From positions 1,169,881 through 1,233,880 of the forward strand of contig NZ_PHUF01000002.1 in NCBI RefSeq assembly GCF_002813245.1: 64,000 nucleotides of DNA. The letters are read 5' to 3'. Source of the stretch: Novosphingobium kunmingense (GTDB lineage: Bacteria > Pseudomonadota > Alphaproteobacteria > Sphingomonadales > Sphingomonadaceae). Shown here piece after piece: positions 35,010 to 43,901 of the stretch (position 1 is the first letter of the stretch; every line of letters begins with the position of its first letter). A program made the position numbers and the translations under genes. The notes beneath the pieces were generated by a model. The model ran no database searches and had not been told where the DNA came from. It saw only the letters and a program-made list of their open reading frames with translations.

Positions 35010-35926
35010 CCGACGACACCAGCCCCCTGCAAAGCGCTGCCAGTCGGGCGGCGCCAGTCCCTGCTCCCGATGCGGAGGAGGCGACGCCGGTCGACTGGTG
35101 GGCAGAGCTGCGCGGGCTGGCCTGGATGCTGCTGGCGGTGCTGGCCTTCCACAGCTTCATTGCCAAGCCGTTCTATATCCCGTCGATCTCGATGATGCCC
35201 AACCTGCTGGTCGGCGACCGGCTGGTGGTGTCGAAGTTTCCCTATGGCTGGAACTGGGCCTCGGCGAGCTTCCACGTGCTGCCGCGCAGCGACGGGCGGC
35301 TGCTCGGCGCAACTCCGCAATATGGCGATATCGTCATCGTCGTGCCGCGCAACCGGACCGACGACCTGATCAAGCGCGTCGTTGCCCTGCCCGGCGACCG
35401 GATCGCGGTGATCAACGGCCAGATCGTCCTCAACGGCAAGCCCGTTCCCCAGGCCGAGGTGCCGCCCGTCCAGCTTCCCGCCGACCTGCTGCTGACCTGC
35501 AAGGACCGCACCCCGGCCTATTACTGTTACGAGGAATTCGCCCCCTACCAGACTCGTCTGCCATCCGGGACAGCCGTGATCGAGCCGCCAACCTTGCAGG
35601 AAACCCTGCCCAACGGCGCGGCTTACCTGATCATCCGCGACAACCGCTATGGCCCGGGCAACACGATGCCGGAAACCGTGGTCCCACCGGGCCACGTCTT
35701 CCTGATGGGCGACAACCGCGATCATTCGGCCGACAGCCGCTTCCCGCTCGACAGCGACGGGCTGGGCGGTCCGGTGCCGCTCTCCGACGTGGGCGGCCGC
35801 GCCGAGTTCATCACCTTTTCGCTCGACGGCAGCCAGACCTGGAACCCCTGGAGCCTCTGGCGGGCCTTGCGCCCGGGCCGAAGCTGGACCAGCCTGCGCC
35901 CGATTCACGTACCGAAGGGACACTAA
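35006..35926 (+). CDS. lepB: Signal peptidase I
   Basis: LepB cuts signal peptides from exported proteins. In the 306-residue product an N-terminal membrane helix (about 38-54) precedes catalytic Ser62 in PSISMMPN and Lys123 in [12 protein letters not shown]; the box E motif [11 protein letters not shown] is near the C-terminus. GTG start at 35006. The stop TAA shares its last base with the next ATG. Confidence 0.96.
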   Translation: MTDDTSPLQSAASRAAPVPAPDAEEATPVDWWAELRGLAWMLLAVLAFHSFIAKPFYIPSISMMPNLLVGDRLVVSKFPYGWNWASASFHVLPRSDGRLLGATPQYGDIVIVVPRNRTDDLIKRVVALPGDRIAVINGQIVLNGKPVPQAEVPPVQLPADLLLTCKDRTPAYYCYEEFAPYQTRLPSGTAVIEPPTLQETLPNGAAYLIIRDNRYGPGNTMPETVVPPGHVFLMGDNRDHSADSRFPLDSDGLGGPVPLSDVGGRAEFITFSLDGSQTWNPWSLWRALRPGRSWTSLRPIHVPKGH

Positions 35927-37029
35927 TGGCCGAAGCCGCCAAGCCCCGCCGCGCCCGCAAGCCGGCAACCGCCCAAGCCGCGGCAGCCGACGTGCCGCAG
36001 ACCGCCAGCCCCGCCGACATTGCCGATCCTTTCGTCCGCCAGGAAGCCAAGCGCGCCTTGGTCTGGATCGGCCTGATCGTGCTTGTCGGGCTCGCTATCT
36101 ACCAGGCACAGGCGCTGCTGGTGATCTTCGGAGGCGTCGTTTTCGGCGCGATGATCGATGGCGGGTCGCGTCTGCTGGGCCGGGTCGTGCCGATCGGCCG
36201 CGGCTGGCGCGTGACCATCGTGCTTTTGCTGACCGCGCTGTTCCTGGTCTGGCTGATGCTGTTCGCCGGATCGCAGATCGCGCAGCAGGCAGCCGAATTT
36301 CCAGCCTTGGTCATGACCCAGGCCGATCGCGTGGTGGGCTGGCTGTCGACCCACGGGTTCAAGGTCGACGGCTCCTCTCTTCAGGGCCTTGCCGAACGCG
36401 CGCTCGGCGGGATCGGGCAACTGACTTCCGCGCTCGGCGGCGTGCTGGGCGGGGTGACCACCGGTTTTCTTATCGTCGTCCTCGGCATCTATTTCGCGGT
36501 CGAGCCCGACCTCTACCGCCGCGGCTTTGCCTGGCTGATCCCGGCCCGGGAACGCTCGCAGTTCGAGGACATGTTCTCCACCATGGGGCAGACCCTGCGC
36601 CGCCTGCTGTTCGGGCGCCTGATCGGCATGGCGGTGGAAGGGGTCGCGACCTGGATCCTGCTCGCGGTCTATGGCGTGCCGATGTCGGCGCTGCTCGGCC
36701 TCTTGACCGGCCTGCTCGCGTTCCTGCCCAACATCGGCGCGCCGATCTCGGGGCTGCTGATGGTGCTGGTCGGATTTTCTGGCGGAACCGAAATGGGACT
36801 CTTCTGCATAGCGGTCTATCTCGTCGTCCAGACGGTCGACGGCTACCTGATCGTGCCGATGGTCGCCAAGAAGACCGCCGATCTCGCTCCCGCGCTGGTG
36901 ATGGGCGCCCAGCTCATCATGGGGGCTCTGTTCGGCATCCTCGGGCTGGCCCTGGCCGACCCGTTGGTCGCGATGATCAAGATCATGCTCGAGCACCGTT
37001 CGGCCCGCAACGAGGAGGCGACGGCTTAG
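35926..37029 (+). CDS. AI-2E family transporter (PerM-like)
   Basis: The 367-residue protein has about eight membrane helices. The family marks are LITRFLP-like LLAFLPNIGAPISGLL (central loop), GTEMGLFCIAVYLVVQTVDG and VPMVAKKTADLAPALVMGAQ. Proteins of this group export solutes and some act as Na+/H+ antiporters; the name does not prove AI-2 transport. The first 45 residues are basic and Ala-rich. It is part of the pyrE-ruvX run. Confidence 0.9.
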   Translation: MAEAAKPRRARKPATAQAAAADVPQTASPADIADPFVRQEAKRALVWIGLIVLVGLAIYQAQALLVIFGGVVFGAMIDGGSRLLGRVVPIGRGWRVTIVLLLTALFLVWLMLFAGSQIAQQAAEFPALVMTQADRVVGWLSTHGFKVDGSSLQGLAERALGGIGQLTSALGGVLGGVTTGFLIVVLGIYFAVEPDLYRRGFAWLIPARERSQFEDMFSTMGQTLRRLLFGRLIGMAVEGVATWILLAVYGVPMSALLGLLTGLLAFLPNIGAPISGLLMVLVGFSGGTEMGLFCIAVYLVVQTVDGYLIVPMVAKKTADLAPALVMGAQLIMGALFGILGLALADPLVAMIKIMLEHRSARNEEATA

Positions 37030-37031
37030 CA

Positions 37032-38141
37032 GTGGCTCGCAAGTTCCTGTTCTTCATCGCCTTCTGCATCGTCGTCTACGTCGCGGGGCGGGCCGCGCTG
37101 CAGTTCTATCCGGGCGCGCTGACCCAGGCCGCCTTCACCCCGTCGGTCGCTTTCAAGCCGCAGCCGGCGCTGGCGAAGAACGCCTACGACGATCCCGGCC
37201 TGTGGATCGCGCGGCCCGGCATGGGCGGGAGCAACCCGGCGCTGTGGGCGCCAGCCGGACCGGTCGAGGATGCCCCGGCGCTGAGCGTGCCGGTGTTCTT
37301 CGTCCACCCGACCAGCTACGTCAGCAAGAAGCACTGGAATGCGCCGCTCGACGACGCGCAATCGCGCCGCGTGGCCGAGACCATGGTCCGCGGCGAAGCC
37401 AGTGTGTTCAACGGGAGCGCCAGTATCTGGGCCCCGCGCTATCGCCAGGCAACGGCGGGCGCCTTCGTCACGAACAAGCCCGAGGCGCGCCAGGCGGTCG
37501 ACCTGGCCTATCGCGACGTGGCCGAAGCCTTCGACAGCTTCGCCGCGCAACTGAAGCCGGGCGAACCCTTCGTCCTCGCCGGGCACAGCCAGGGCTCCTA
37601 CCACGTCAAGCGCCTGATGGCCGAGAAGGTTCGCGGCACGCCGCTCGCCGCGCGGGTTCTGGCGGTCTATGCGGTCGGCTGGATAATCGACCGTCAACAC
37701 GACCTTGCCGCGATGGGCCTGCCCGCTTGCGAACGCGCCGGCCAGACCGGCTGCGTCGTCAGCTACCTGTCGTTCACCCGCGATGCCGACACGGCGATGA
37801 TGCGTGCGGCCTATGCCACGATCGAAGGCGTGGCCGCACCCGCCGGCTCCGCGCCAGACATCCTCTGCGTCAATCCGCTGACCGGCGCGCTTGGCGGCAC
37901 GGCGACAAAGGAGGCCAACACCGGCGGCCTCGTTCCCGATGCCCAATTGAGCAACGCCAAGCTGATCCCGCAGTTGGCCGGGGCAAGTTGCGCCCCCGAC
38001 GGCACGCTGCGCATCGGCGACGGGCCGGACCTTGGCCCCTATGTGCTGCCCGGCGGCAACTACCACGTCTACGATTACCTCCTGTTCTGGAGCAATCTGC
38101 GCACCGACTTCCTCGGCCGGGTCCGTGCATGGAAACCCTGA
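37032..38141 (+). CDS. DUF3089 family alpha/beta hydrolase-like protein
   Basis: The 369-residue protein has one N-terminal membrane segment (FLFFIAFCIVVYVAG) and then the DUF3089 domain: VPVFFVHPTSYVSKKHWNAP, FVLAGHSQGSYHVKRLM with the Ser nucleophile in GHSQGS, and a C-terminal NYHVYDYLLFW. It is probably a membrane-anchored periplasmic lipase or esterase; substrate unknown. GTG start at 37032. Its end overlaps ruvX by 13 bases. Confidence 0.85.
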   Translation: MARKFLFFIAFCIVVYVAGRAALQFYPGALTQAAFTPSVAFKPQPALAKNAYDDPGLWIARPGMGGSNPALWAPAGPVEDAPALSVPVFFVHPTSYVSKKHWNAPLDDAQSRRVAETMVRGEASVFNGSASIWAPRYRQATAGAFVTNKPEARQAVDLAYRDVAEAFDSFAAQLKPGEPFVLAGHSQGSYHVKRLMAEKVRGTPLAARVLAVYAVGWIIDRQHDLAAMGLPACERAGQTGCVVSYLSFTRDADTAMMRAAYATIEGVAAPAGSAPDILCVNPLTGALGGTATKEANTGGLVPDAQLSNAKLIPQLAGASCAPDGTLRIGDGPDLGPYVLPGGNYHVYDYLLFWSNLRTDFLGRVRAWKP

Positions 38142-38608
38142 TCACCACCCAGGCGGCCGCCCTGCGCGCCGCGCTCCCTGGTGGCGGCACGCTGCTCGGC
38201 CTCGATCTCGGCACCCAGACCATCGGCACCGCGTTCTGCGACGCGGGCTGGCGCTTCGCCTCGCCCGGCAAGACGTTGAAACGCGGCAAGTTCGGCGCCG
38301 ACCGCGAGGCGCTGGCCGAACTGGTGCGCGAACGCTCGGTCAAGGGCATGGTCATCGGCCTGCCGCTCAACATGGACGGCAGCGAAGGCCCGCGCAGCCA
38401 ATCGAGCCGCGCCTATGCCCGCAACGTCGCCCAGGCGCTGGCCCTGCCGGTGCTGCTGTGGGACGAACGCTGGTCCACCACCAGCGCCGAAAGCGCGCTG
38501 ATCGCCCAGGACATGAGCCGCGCCAAGCGAGCCGAGCGGATCGATTCGCACGCTGCGGCGGTCATCCTCCAGGCCGCGATCGATGCGCTGGCCGGTGGGT
38601 TTGCCTAG
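38129..38608 (+). CDS. ruvX: YqgF/RuvX family pre-16S rRNA nuclease
   Basis: The 159-residue RNase H-fold protein takes part in 16S rRNA 5'-end maturation and was once called a Holliday junction resolvase. Motifs: LLGLDLGTQTIGTAFCD (catalytic Asp), GMVIGLPLNMDGSEGPRSQ, LLWDERWSTTSAE and IDSHAAAVILQ. It ends the rightward run; its TAG lies in the CTAG 38605-38608 shared with the convergent gene. Confidence 0.95.
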   Translation: METLITTQAAALRAALPGGGTLLGLDLGTQTIGTAFCDAGWRFASPGKTLKRGKFGADREALAELVRERSVKGMVIGLPLNMDGSEGPRSQSSRAYARNVAQALALPVLLWDERWSTTSAESALIAQDMSRAKRAERIDSHAAAVILQAAIDALAGGFA

Positions 38609-39507
38609 GGGGTAAGCTCGGCCCGGCGAGCCCGCGCCTCGGCTTCGACGAGCCGGCTTCCCGACGCTTCGGCCATGCGCCACAGCGCGTCCTTGTCTGC
38701 CGGAACGCTCGTCCGCGCGGCAAGCGCATCCCACGCGGTGAGCCGCAGCCGGTCGCTTGGGTGATGGCGAGCAAACCGGTGGGCTAAATCCAGCGCTTCG
38801 TCCCCGCCAAGCCCGACGGCAACCTTGAGCAGGGCCTCGGTCGGCCCCGGCGAGAGGATCGCCCCGACGCGCCGCTGGTCGAGATCGAAGCGGTACTGGT
38901 CCATCCAGCCTTGCCCGGCACCCGTGTGCATCACGTTGAGCGACACCGAGAGGCTGTCGGCGGGATGTTGGGCGTGCACGTCGCGATGAGCGCGGTAGTG
39001 CAGTATCCGTCCTTCGGCGAGGCGCGAGCGTTCGACGAAGCGGAGCGAGGGCGCCGGCTCGCCGCGCCAGCCGACGATCTGCTCGTAATCGACCTCGTAG
39101 TAGTCGCTCCAGTAGCCGGGCCCGAAATAGCCCAGGGTCAGGAAATCGAAGTTGTGATCGTGGGGCAGGTCATAAACGAACGCGGCCCCGCCCGAGGCGC
39201 GGACCATGTGTTCGTCCTGCGACGGCCAGATGTTGGCGCGGATGAAGAACTCGCCTTGGGGCGGCACAAGCATGACCACCTGCGGGCCGTAGGCGCTGCC
39301 CGGCATGTTGTCGCGGTGACGGCAGGCCAGTTCCTCGATCAGCAGATCGCCGAGAAAGGCGCGGTCGTTGCCGAGCCTGCGCAGCCACGTCGCAGCGTGG
39401 ATCAGACTGCCCTCGTCGCGCGGATCGAAGCCCTCGGCGCAAAGCGCATCGGTGCACTCGTCTAGCGAGGCGGTAGCGGGATCGGCGATGGTCAATTCGC
39501 GGGGCAT
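38605..39507 (-). CDS. Cupin-like metal-binding protein of a peptide-associated islet
   Basis: The 300-residue protein is not of a family I can name. The middle part has a cupin-type set of possible metal ligands: His116 and His118 (PHDHNFDF), Glu138 (YYEVD) and His178 (HRDVHAQ), within a predicted beta barrel. From about 222 to the end it is all helical with repeat-like units (EALLKVAVGLGG, DLAHRFARHHPSDRLRLTAW), reminiscent of HEAT repeats. It is last in a leftward three-gene unit, overlapping the previous gene by 16 bases. Its shape aligns with that gene's product, so they look like paralogues, this one with the intact metal site. Candidate oxygenase or other peptide-modifying enzyme (inference). 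Confidence 0.7.
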   Translation of the reverse strand: MPRELTIADPATASLDECTDALCAEGFDPRDEGSLIHAATWLRRLGNDRAFLGDLLIEELACRHRDNMPGSAYGPQVVMLVPPQGEFFIRANIWPSQDEHMVRASGGAAFVYDLPHDHNFDFLTLGYFGPGYWSDYYEVDYEQIVGWRGEPAPSLRFVERSRLAEGRILHYRAHRDVHAQHPADSLSVSLNVMHTGAGQGWMDQYRFDLDQRRVGAILSPGPTEALLKVAVGLGGDEALDLAHRFARHHPSDRLRLTAWDALAARTSVPADKDALWRMAEASGSRLVEAEARARRAELTP

Positions 39508-40472
39508 GGCGCCAGTCCGGCAAGTTGGGGATAGGTCTCGATCAGTTGGGCGCGCAGCGCGCCGGCAGTGACGGCGAGCGGATCGGTCGGGTTAGCCGCG
39601 ATCCGGCACAGCGCGGCAAAGCCTTCGCCCGCATCGAGGGCCAGGCATTCGCGCAGCACCTGCCAGCGCAGGGCCGGGCTGCCGCTTTCCTCGGCCATGG
39701 CCGCGAGCAGCGGGGCGGCATCGGCGCGCCCCATCCGCCCGAGCAGCGCGGCAGCCAGTTCGAGCCGGCTGTCGCGCGGGGTGGCTGCGGCCTGGTGCAG
39801 CAGGCGGCCGTCGTCCAGCGCGTATTCGCGGGTAATGCCGTCGCCCTCTACGCGGCGTTGCAGGCGCAGCAGGGTGACGCCGGCGGGTGCCGTACGGAAC
39901 TGCAAGCTCTCCTCTCGGCCCAGGCGGTGGCTGACATCGCCGGCGCAAAGAGTGACCGGCTCGATCGCCAGATCGGCGCGCTTGCCTTCGATGCTGCGCA
40001 GCAGCACGCGATCTGCCCGCGCCGTCCCCGCAAGCACCACGTCGATGGTTTCGGTCGGCGCAAAGCGGGCCGATCCGTCGGCACCGCCCGGCTGCAAGCG
40101 CTGCCCGTCGATCGTCAGCAGCGTCAGTGCCGCCATGCCCTGGCGCAGTCCCGTGACCGAGGCCATGACGTCATCCTGGTAGTGCCGCAGCGGCGATTGC
40201 CCGAGGGGGGCCCGAACCAGTTCGGCAAGGAACGCGTCCACCACGCCGGCAGCGAGCCGGACGGCGTCCGCACCGCCGGGTGCCACCAGCGCGGACAGCG
40301 CGGGAAGCTCGTCCAGATCGTGTCCGCGGGCCCACCGGGCCAGATCGTCGTCGATCGCGCGGACCACCGGCAGGGCGCGCCATCTGTCCAGCGCGGCGCC
40401 CATGGCGCTCTGGGCACGGCGCTGCGCGGTATCGTCGCCGCGCAGCGCCGCCAGTTCGGGACGGATCAGCAT
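39492..40472 (-). CDS. HEAT-like repeat protein, degenerate paralogue of the cupin-like partner
   Basis: The 326-residue protein has a central region in which LCAGDVSHRLGREESLQF (176-192) aligns by pattern with LAEGRILHYRAHRDVHAQ of the downstream partner, and a helical C-terminal part (SRLELAAALLGRMG, APLLAAMAEESGS, RWQVLRECLALD) resembling HEAT repeats. The HxH of the partner is replaced by a stretch without His (FAPTETIDVVLAG). The N-terminal third (1-120) is unlike anything I know. It starts 13 bases after the stop of the 50-residue peptide gene. A pseudo-enzyme scaffold acting as a heterodimer with the partner is a reasonable guess. Confidence 0.65.
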   Translation of the reverse strand: MLIRPELAALRGDDTAQRRAQSAMGAALDRWRALPVVRAIDDDLARWARGHDLDELPALSALVAPGGADAVRLAAGVVDAFLAELVRAPLGQSPLRHYQDDVMASVTGLRQGMAALTLLTIDGQRLQPGGADGSARFAPTETIDVVLAGTARADRVLLRSIEGKRADLAIEPVTLCAGDVSHRLGREESLQFRTAPAGVTLLRLQRRVEGDGITREYALDDGRLLHQAAATPRDSRLELAAALLGRMGRADAAPLLAAMAEESGSPALRWQVLRECLALDAGEGFAALCRIAANPTDPLAVTAGALRAQLIETYPQLAGLAPCPAN

Positions 40473-40485
40473 CCCTGACCGGCCC

Positions 40486-40638
40486 CTAGACGTTGGTGCA
40501 TTCGTAGACGAAGACCATCACGATGACGGTCGAGTCGTCCATGGCCACCGACTGTACCGGGCGAGCCAGGCTGCCGAACACACCGGTCAGCGTGTCGAGG
40601 CTGGGAAGAGCGGAAAGATCGATTTTCGGAAGGTTCAT
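40486..40638 (-). CDS. 50-residue peptide, probable substrate or small partner of the islet
   Basis: The frame opens MNLPKIDLSALPSLDTLTG, then VFGSLARPVQSVAMDD, and ends STVIVMVFVYECTNV. A ribosome binding site AAAGGGA lies seven bases before the ATG at 40636-40638. The amphipathic N-terminal half looks like a recognition leader; the C-terminal 17 residues are hydrophobic with an acidic DD boundary and one Cys. It has the size and layout of a RiPP precursor and is followed immediately by the two large genes. Whether it is modified, secreted or structural is unknown. A 93-codon frame over the same DNA lacks these traits. Confidence 0.65.
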   Translation of the reverse strand: MNLPKIDLSALPSLDTLTGVFGSLARPVQSVAMDDSTVIVMVFVYECTNV

Positions 40639-40758
40639 GAAGCGTCCCTTTGCGAAGGCGGAGCCCCGTGCTCCGCGCGGTGACAGGTCGCGGTTTCGCC
40701 GCCCGGACTGAAATTAAAACATTGTAATCGGCCGGCGCAGTCAGCACAGGATCGGACG

Positions 40759-41235
40759 ATGACCACGCCCGACCGGCCTCCTGCGTTCACTGCCCTGCCC
40801 CCCGGCTTCGAGTTCGATCCCGAACGCGGGTCGAGGCTGATGACGCGCCATGGCCACGGCGGCTGGCTCGGCCTCAATTACCATGCCCACGGCGACGGCT
40901 GGTTCGAGCTCGAACTGCCGTGGCGTGAGGAGCTGGTCGGCGTCACCGAAACCGGCGTGATCGCGTCCGGCCCGATCATCAGCCTGATGGACAACGCCAC
41001 CTCGATGTCGGTCTGGACGATGACCGGAAAGTTCGTGCCGCACGCGACGCTCGACCTCAGGGTCGATTACATGCGCGGCGCGGTGCCGGGTCGCAGCGTG
41101 ATCGGCCACGGCGAGTGCTACAAGCTGACCCGTACGATAAGCTTCGTCCGCGGCATCGCGCACGACGGCGATCCCGACGATCCCGTCGCCCACGTGATCG
41201 GCACCTTCATGGCAACCCACGGATCCTACCTGTGA
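40759..41235 (+). CDS. PaaI-family hotdog-fold thioesterase
   Basis: The 158-residue protein has the hotdog fold pattern with VIASGPIISLMDNATSMSVW and LDLRVDYMRGAVPG, as in PaaI-like acyl-CoA thioesterases, where the Asp of MDN is catalytic. It is paired with a second PaaI-type gene by a GTGA overlap. The acyl substrate is not known. Confidence 0.88.
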   Translation: MTTPDRPPAFTALPPGFEFDPERGSRLMTRHGHGGWLGLNYHAHGDGWFELELPWREELVGVTETGVIASGPIISLMDNATSMSVWTMTGKFVPHATLDLRVDYMRGAVPGRSVIGHGECYKLTRTISFVRGIAHDGDPDDPVAHVIGTFMATHGSYL

Positions 41236-41633
41236 CCGGCGCGGAGCTTCCCCCCTACGCCAAGGCGCTGGGCATCGAGATCGACCGCGTCGAGAACGGC
41301 ACGCCGGTGCTCGGAGTCGATTTTTCCGACCGCATCCTTGGCCGGCCCGGCTTCCTCCACGGCGGCGCGATGAGCGGGCTGATGGAAATGGCAGCAATTG
41401 CCGCGCTCCACGCCGAGATGGACCGGCGGGGCGAGGCGATGCGCCTCAAACCGGTCAACGTGCAGGTCGAGTTCATGCGCGGCGGAACCGAGCAGCGCAC
41501 CTTCGCAATGGGCACGGTCACCCGCGCCGGACGGCGCGTGGCTCTGGTCAACGCCGAATGCTGGCAGGACGATCGCACCAAGCCGATCGCGCTGGCGCAG
41601 ATGAAGATCCTGCTCAGCCCGTCCGAAGGATAA
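41232..41633 (+). CDS. PaaI-family hotdog-fold thioesterase, second copy
   Basis: The 133-residue protein starts at GTG 41232 inside the stop of the first thioesterase. FLHGGAMSGLMEMAAIAAL is the HGG-x-motif of PaaI enzymes and LKPVNVQVEFMRGG the second strand. The two tandem genes may form a hetero-oligomer. Its end overlaps the siroheme gene by 20 bases on the opposite strand. Confidence 0.88.
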   Translation: MTGAELPPYAKALGIEIDRVENGTPVLGVDFSDRILGRPGFLHGGAMSGLMEMAAIAALHAEMDRRGEAMRLKPVNVQVEFMRGGTEQRTFAMGTVTRAGRRVALVNAECWQDDRTKPIALAQMKILLSPSEG

Positions 41634-42369
41634 GCGTCAGCCTTGCGTCTGCGGGCGGCGCGGCATCGACCGGCAGGCGCAGCGCATCGGCGCGGCTGCG
41701 CGCGAGGATTTGCGGCGCAAAGTTGTCATCGCACAAGATCGCATCGGCGCTGCCCAGCCAGCGCGCCTGGCGCAGGGTAAGGTCGTCCGGATCGTCGCTC
41801 GCAAGAGTGATTTCGATTGTTTGCGAGGCAGATAGGCTGTCCCGTTCAAGCCATTCATCAATCCGGTCCGCCGCTGCCTGGTCCAGGGGATCGAGCGGAC
41901 CGCCCGGCGCCAGTGCGGCATCGAGCGCATGACGCCGCGCGCCCGCCTCGGGCCAGCGGCGGCGCATCGCCTCGCGCGCCGCGGCAAGGCCACTGGCCAA
42001 CCGCCCGAGCGAGGCGGGCAGCATCTGTTCGAGCCGCAAGCGCAGCACCTTGGCCAGCCCTGCCGAGGCCCCGCCCGTGCTCACCGCGATCAGGACGGGA
42101 TCGCGGTCGAGCACCGAGGGCAAGGTGAAGTCGCACAGGTCCGGGCGATCGGCGACATTGACGAGCAGCCCCCGCGCCTTGAGCGCCGCCGCCGCTTCGT
42201 CCGGATCGTCGAGCGCGACGAAGGCCAGCCGTGCCTCCTTGCTCGCGGCGCCGACTATCGTCCCGCCGGCTCGCTCGATCAGCCGGGCCTTGGCGGCCGC
42301 CGCCTCGCCCTCGCCCACCACGATCACCGGCTGGCCCGCAACACGGTGGAACAGGGGCAGGCTGTGCAT
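41614..42369 (-). CDS. Siroheme synthase: precorrin-2 dehydrogenase/ferrochelatase with truncated methylase domain
   Basis: The 251-residue protein has the CysG-B part: LFHRVAGQPVIVVGEGEAAAAKA (NAD fold), VNVADRPDLCDFTLPSVLDRDPVLIAVSTGGASAGL (family core) and a helical dimer domain. The last ~70 residues (SQTIEITLASDDPDDLTLRQ ... ADAILCDDNFAPQIL) look like the first strands of the CobA methylase domain, which then stops. So it can probably oxidise precorrin-2 and insert iron, but cannot methylate uroporphyrinogen; that activity must be elsewhere. It lies 4 bases after lysA. Confidence 0.85.
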   Translation of the reverse strand: MHSLPLFHRVAGQPVIVVGEGEAAAAKARLIERAGGTIVGAASKEARLAFVALDDPDEAAAALKARGLLVNVADRPDLCDFTLPSVLDRDPVLIAVSTGGASAGLAKVLRLRLEQMLPASLGRLASGLAAAREAMRRRWPEAGARRHALDAALAPGGPLDPLDQAAADRIDEWLERDSLSASQTIEITLASDDPDDLTLRQARWLGSADAILCDDNFAPQILARSRADALRLPVDAAPPADARLTLILRTG

Positions 42370-42373
42370 CGCC

Positions 42374-43639
42374 CTAGTCCTTCAGGAAGTCCGGAACGCG
42401 TTCGGCGGCGCTGATCGCTTCGGGAACGATGCGATCGGCGACCACGGCCCACTTGTCGCCATCGACCATCACCTCGGCAATGAAGCCGCGGCTGTTGTAC
42501 GAGCTCGCCATGGTTGCGCCATAGGCCCCGGCGGTGCGGAACACCGCCAGGTCACCGGGTGCCAGCGCGTCGCATTCGCGGTCCATCGCGAACGTGTCGC
42601 CGGTTTCGCAGATCGGGCCGACGATGTGCGCGGTCATCTTCTCGCCGGTCGGTGCGACGGCATCGAAATCGTGCCAGGCGCCGTACATGGCAGGCCGCGC
42701 CAGATCGTTCATCGCCGCGTCGACGATGACGAAGGGCACCTGGTTGGAGCTGCGCTTCACCCGCACGACGCGGGTCAGGAGGACCCCCGCGTTGCCACAG
42801 ATCACGCGCCCCGGCTCGAACATCAGTGTTACGTCCCAGCCCTCGGTCGCGCGAGCGACCATCTGGGCATAGGCCTCGGGCGTCGGAAACACGTCGCCCG
42901 CCTTGTACGGCACGCCCAGTCCGCCGCCGAGATCGGCATGGGTCACCGTCTGGCCCGCCGCGCGCAGCTCGGCGATAAGCGCGCCGACCTTGGCGAAGGC
43001 TTCCTCGAACGGCTCGAGTTCGCTGAGCTGGCTGCCGATGTGGACGGCCACGCCGCGCATCTTGAGCCCCGGCAGGGCGGCGAGGTTCGAATAGATCGTG
43101 CACGCGCGGTCGATCGGCACGCCGAACTTGTTCTCGGCCTTGCCGGTCGAAATCTTGGCGTGGGTGCGCGCATCGACGTCGGGATTGACCCGGAGCGCGC
43201 AATTGGCGACGAGGCCGCGCTCGGCCGCGATCTCGGCCAGCTCGATGCCTTCTTCCTCGCTTTCGAGATTGAACTGGCCGATCCCGGCTTCGAGGCCCTG
43301 GATCATTTCGTGGTGCTGCTTGCCGACCCCCGAAAAGACGATGTCTTCTGCCGCCATCCCCGCTGCCAGGGCGCGGGCCAGTTCACCCCCCGATACGACG
43401 TCGGCGCCCAGCCCTTCGCGCGCCATCACGTTCAGCACGGCGAGGTTGGGATTGGCCTTGATCGCAAAGGCGATGTGGACGCGCGGCAAGATCGACAGGG
43501 CATCGCGGAAGACCCTTGCGTGGCGTTCCAGCGTGGCGCGGGAATACACGTAGACGGGCGTGCCGACGGCGTCGGCAATTGCGCTCAGCGGCAGGTCCTC
43601 GGCGTAAAGGTCGCCGTCGCGGTAATCAAAATGGTTCAT
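42374..43639 (-). CDS. lysA: Diaminopimelate decarboxylase (lysine biosynthesis)
   Basis: The 421-residue PLP enzyme makes lysine from meso-diaminopimelate. PLP-Lys61 is in FAIKANPN, GVGKQHHEMI and DLGGGLGVPY are the barrel signatures, and EPGRVICGNAG and GPICETGDTFAMDRE hold the active-site residues, including the Cys from the partner subunit. It follows lptM in the argH-lptM-lysA order typical of alphaproteobacteria. Confidence 0.97.
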   Translation of the reverse strand: MNHFDYRDGDLYAEDLPLSAIADAVGTPVYVYSRATLERHARVFRDALSILPRVHIAFAIKANPNLAVLNVMAREGLGADVVSGGELARALAAGMAAEDIVFSGVGKQHHEMIQGLEAGIGQFNLESEEEGIELAEIAAERGLVANCALRVNPDVDARTHAKISTGKAENKFGVPIDRACTIYSNLAALPGLKMRGVAVHIGSQLSELEPFEEAFAKVGALIAELRAAGQTVTHADLGGGLGVPYKAGDVFPTPEAYAQMVARATEGWDVTLMFEPGRVICGNAGVLLTRVVRVKRSSNQVPFVIVDAAMNDLARPAMYGAWHDFDAVAPTGEKMTAHIVGPICETGDTFAMDRECDALAPGDLAVFRTAGAYGATMASSYNSRGFIAEVMVDGDKWAVVADRIVPEAISAAERVPDFLKD

Positions 43640-43653
43640 CGGGTATCAGGCTT

Positions 43654-43893
43654 TCACTCGGGCGGAGGCAGGTCGAACGGGTCTTCGGTACGGTCCTCGG
43701 ACCGTTTTCGAAGCTCGACGCTGCGTTCCGGGGCAGCCTGGGGTGGAGGCGTGAGCAAGGTGTCCGCATCGGCCTGGGCATCGGCGCCATAGGCCGCGAC
43801 CGGCAGCGCCTTGCCCGGCGGCGGCGACAGCTTGGCGCGCTGGCCGCAGGCGGCAAGCGCAAGAACCAGGGCAAGGACGGCAAGTCGGCGCAT
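43654..43893 (-). CDS. lptM: LptM-like small lipoprotein
   Basis: The 79-residue product has a lipoprotein signal MRRLAVLALVLALAAC and a mature start CGQRAKLSPPPGKALP, resembling the CGxKGPLxxP start of LptM, a lipoprotein that helps the LPS translocon LptD/E mature. Position between argH and lysA supports this name. The acidic/Pro-rich tail is variable. The match of CGQRAKL to the consensus is imperfect. Confidence 0.75.
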   Translation of the reverse strand: MRRLAVLALVLALAACGQRAKLSPPPGKALPVAAYGADAQADADTLLTPPPQAAPERSVELRKRSEDRTEDPFDLPPPE

Positions 43894-43901
43894 CGGCGGG
43901 G

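Noticed and set aside
40466..40747. A 93-codon leftward frame over the 50-residue peptide gene
   Set aside because: It lacks a ribosome binding site, overlaps the next gene's start, and has an Arg-rich random look; the 50-codon frame has proper spacing and a plausible leader-core layout.
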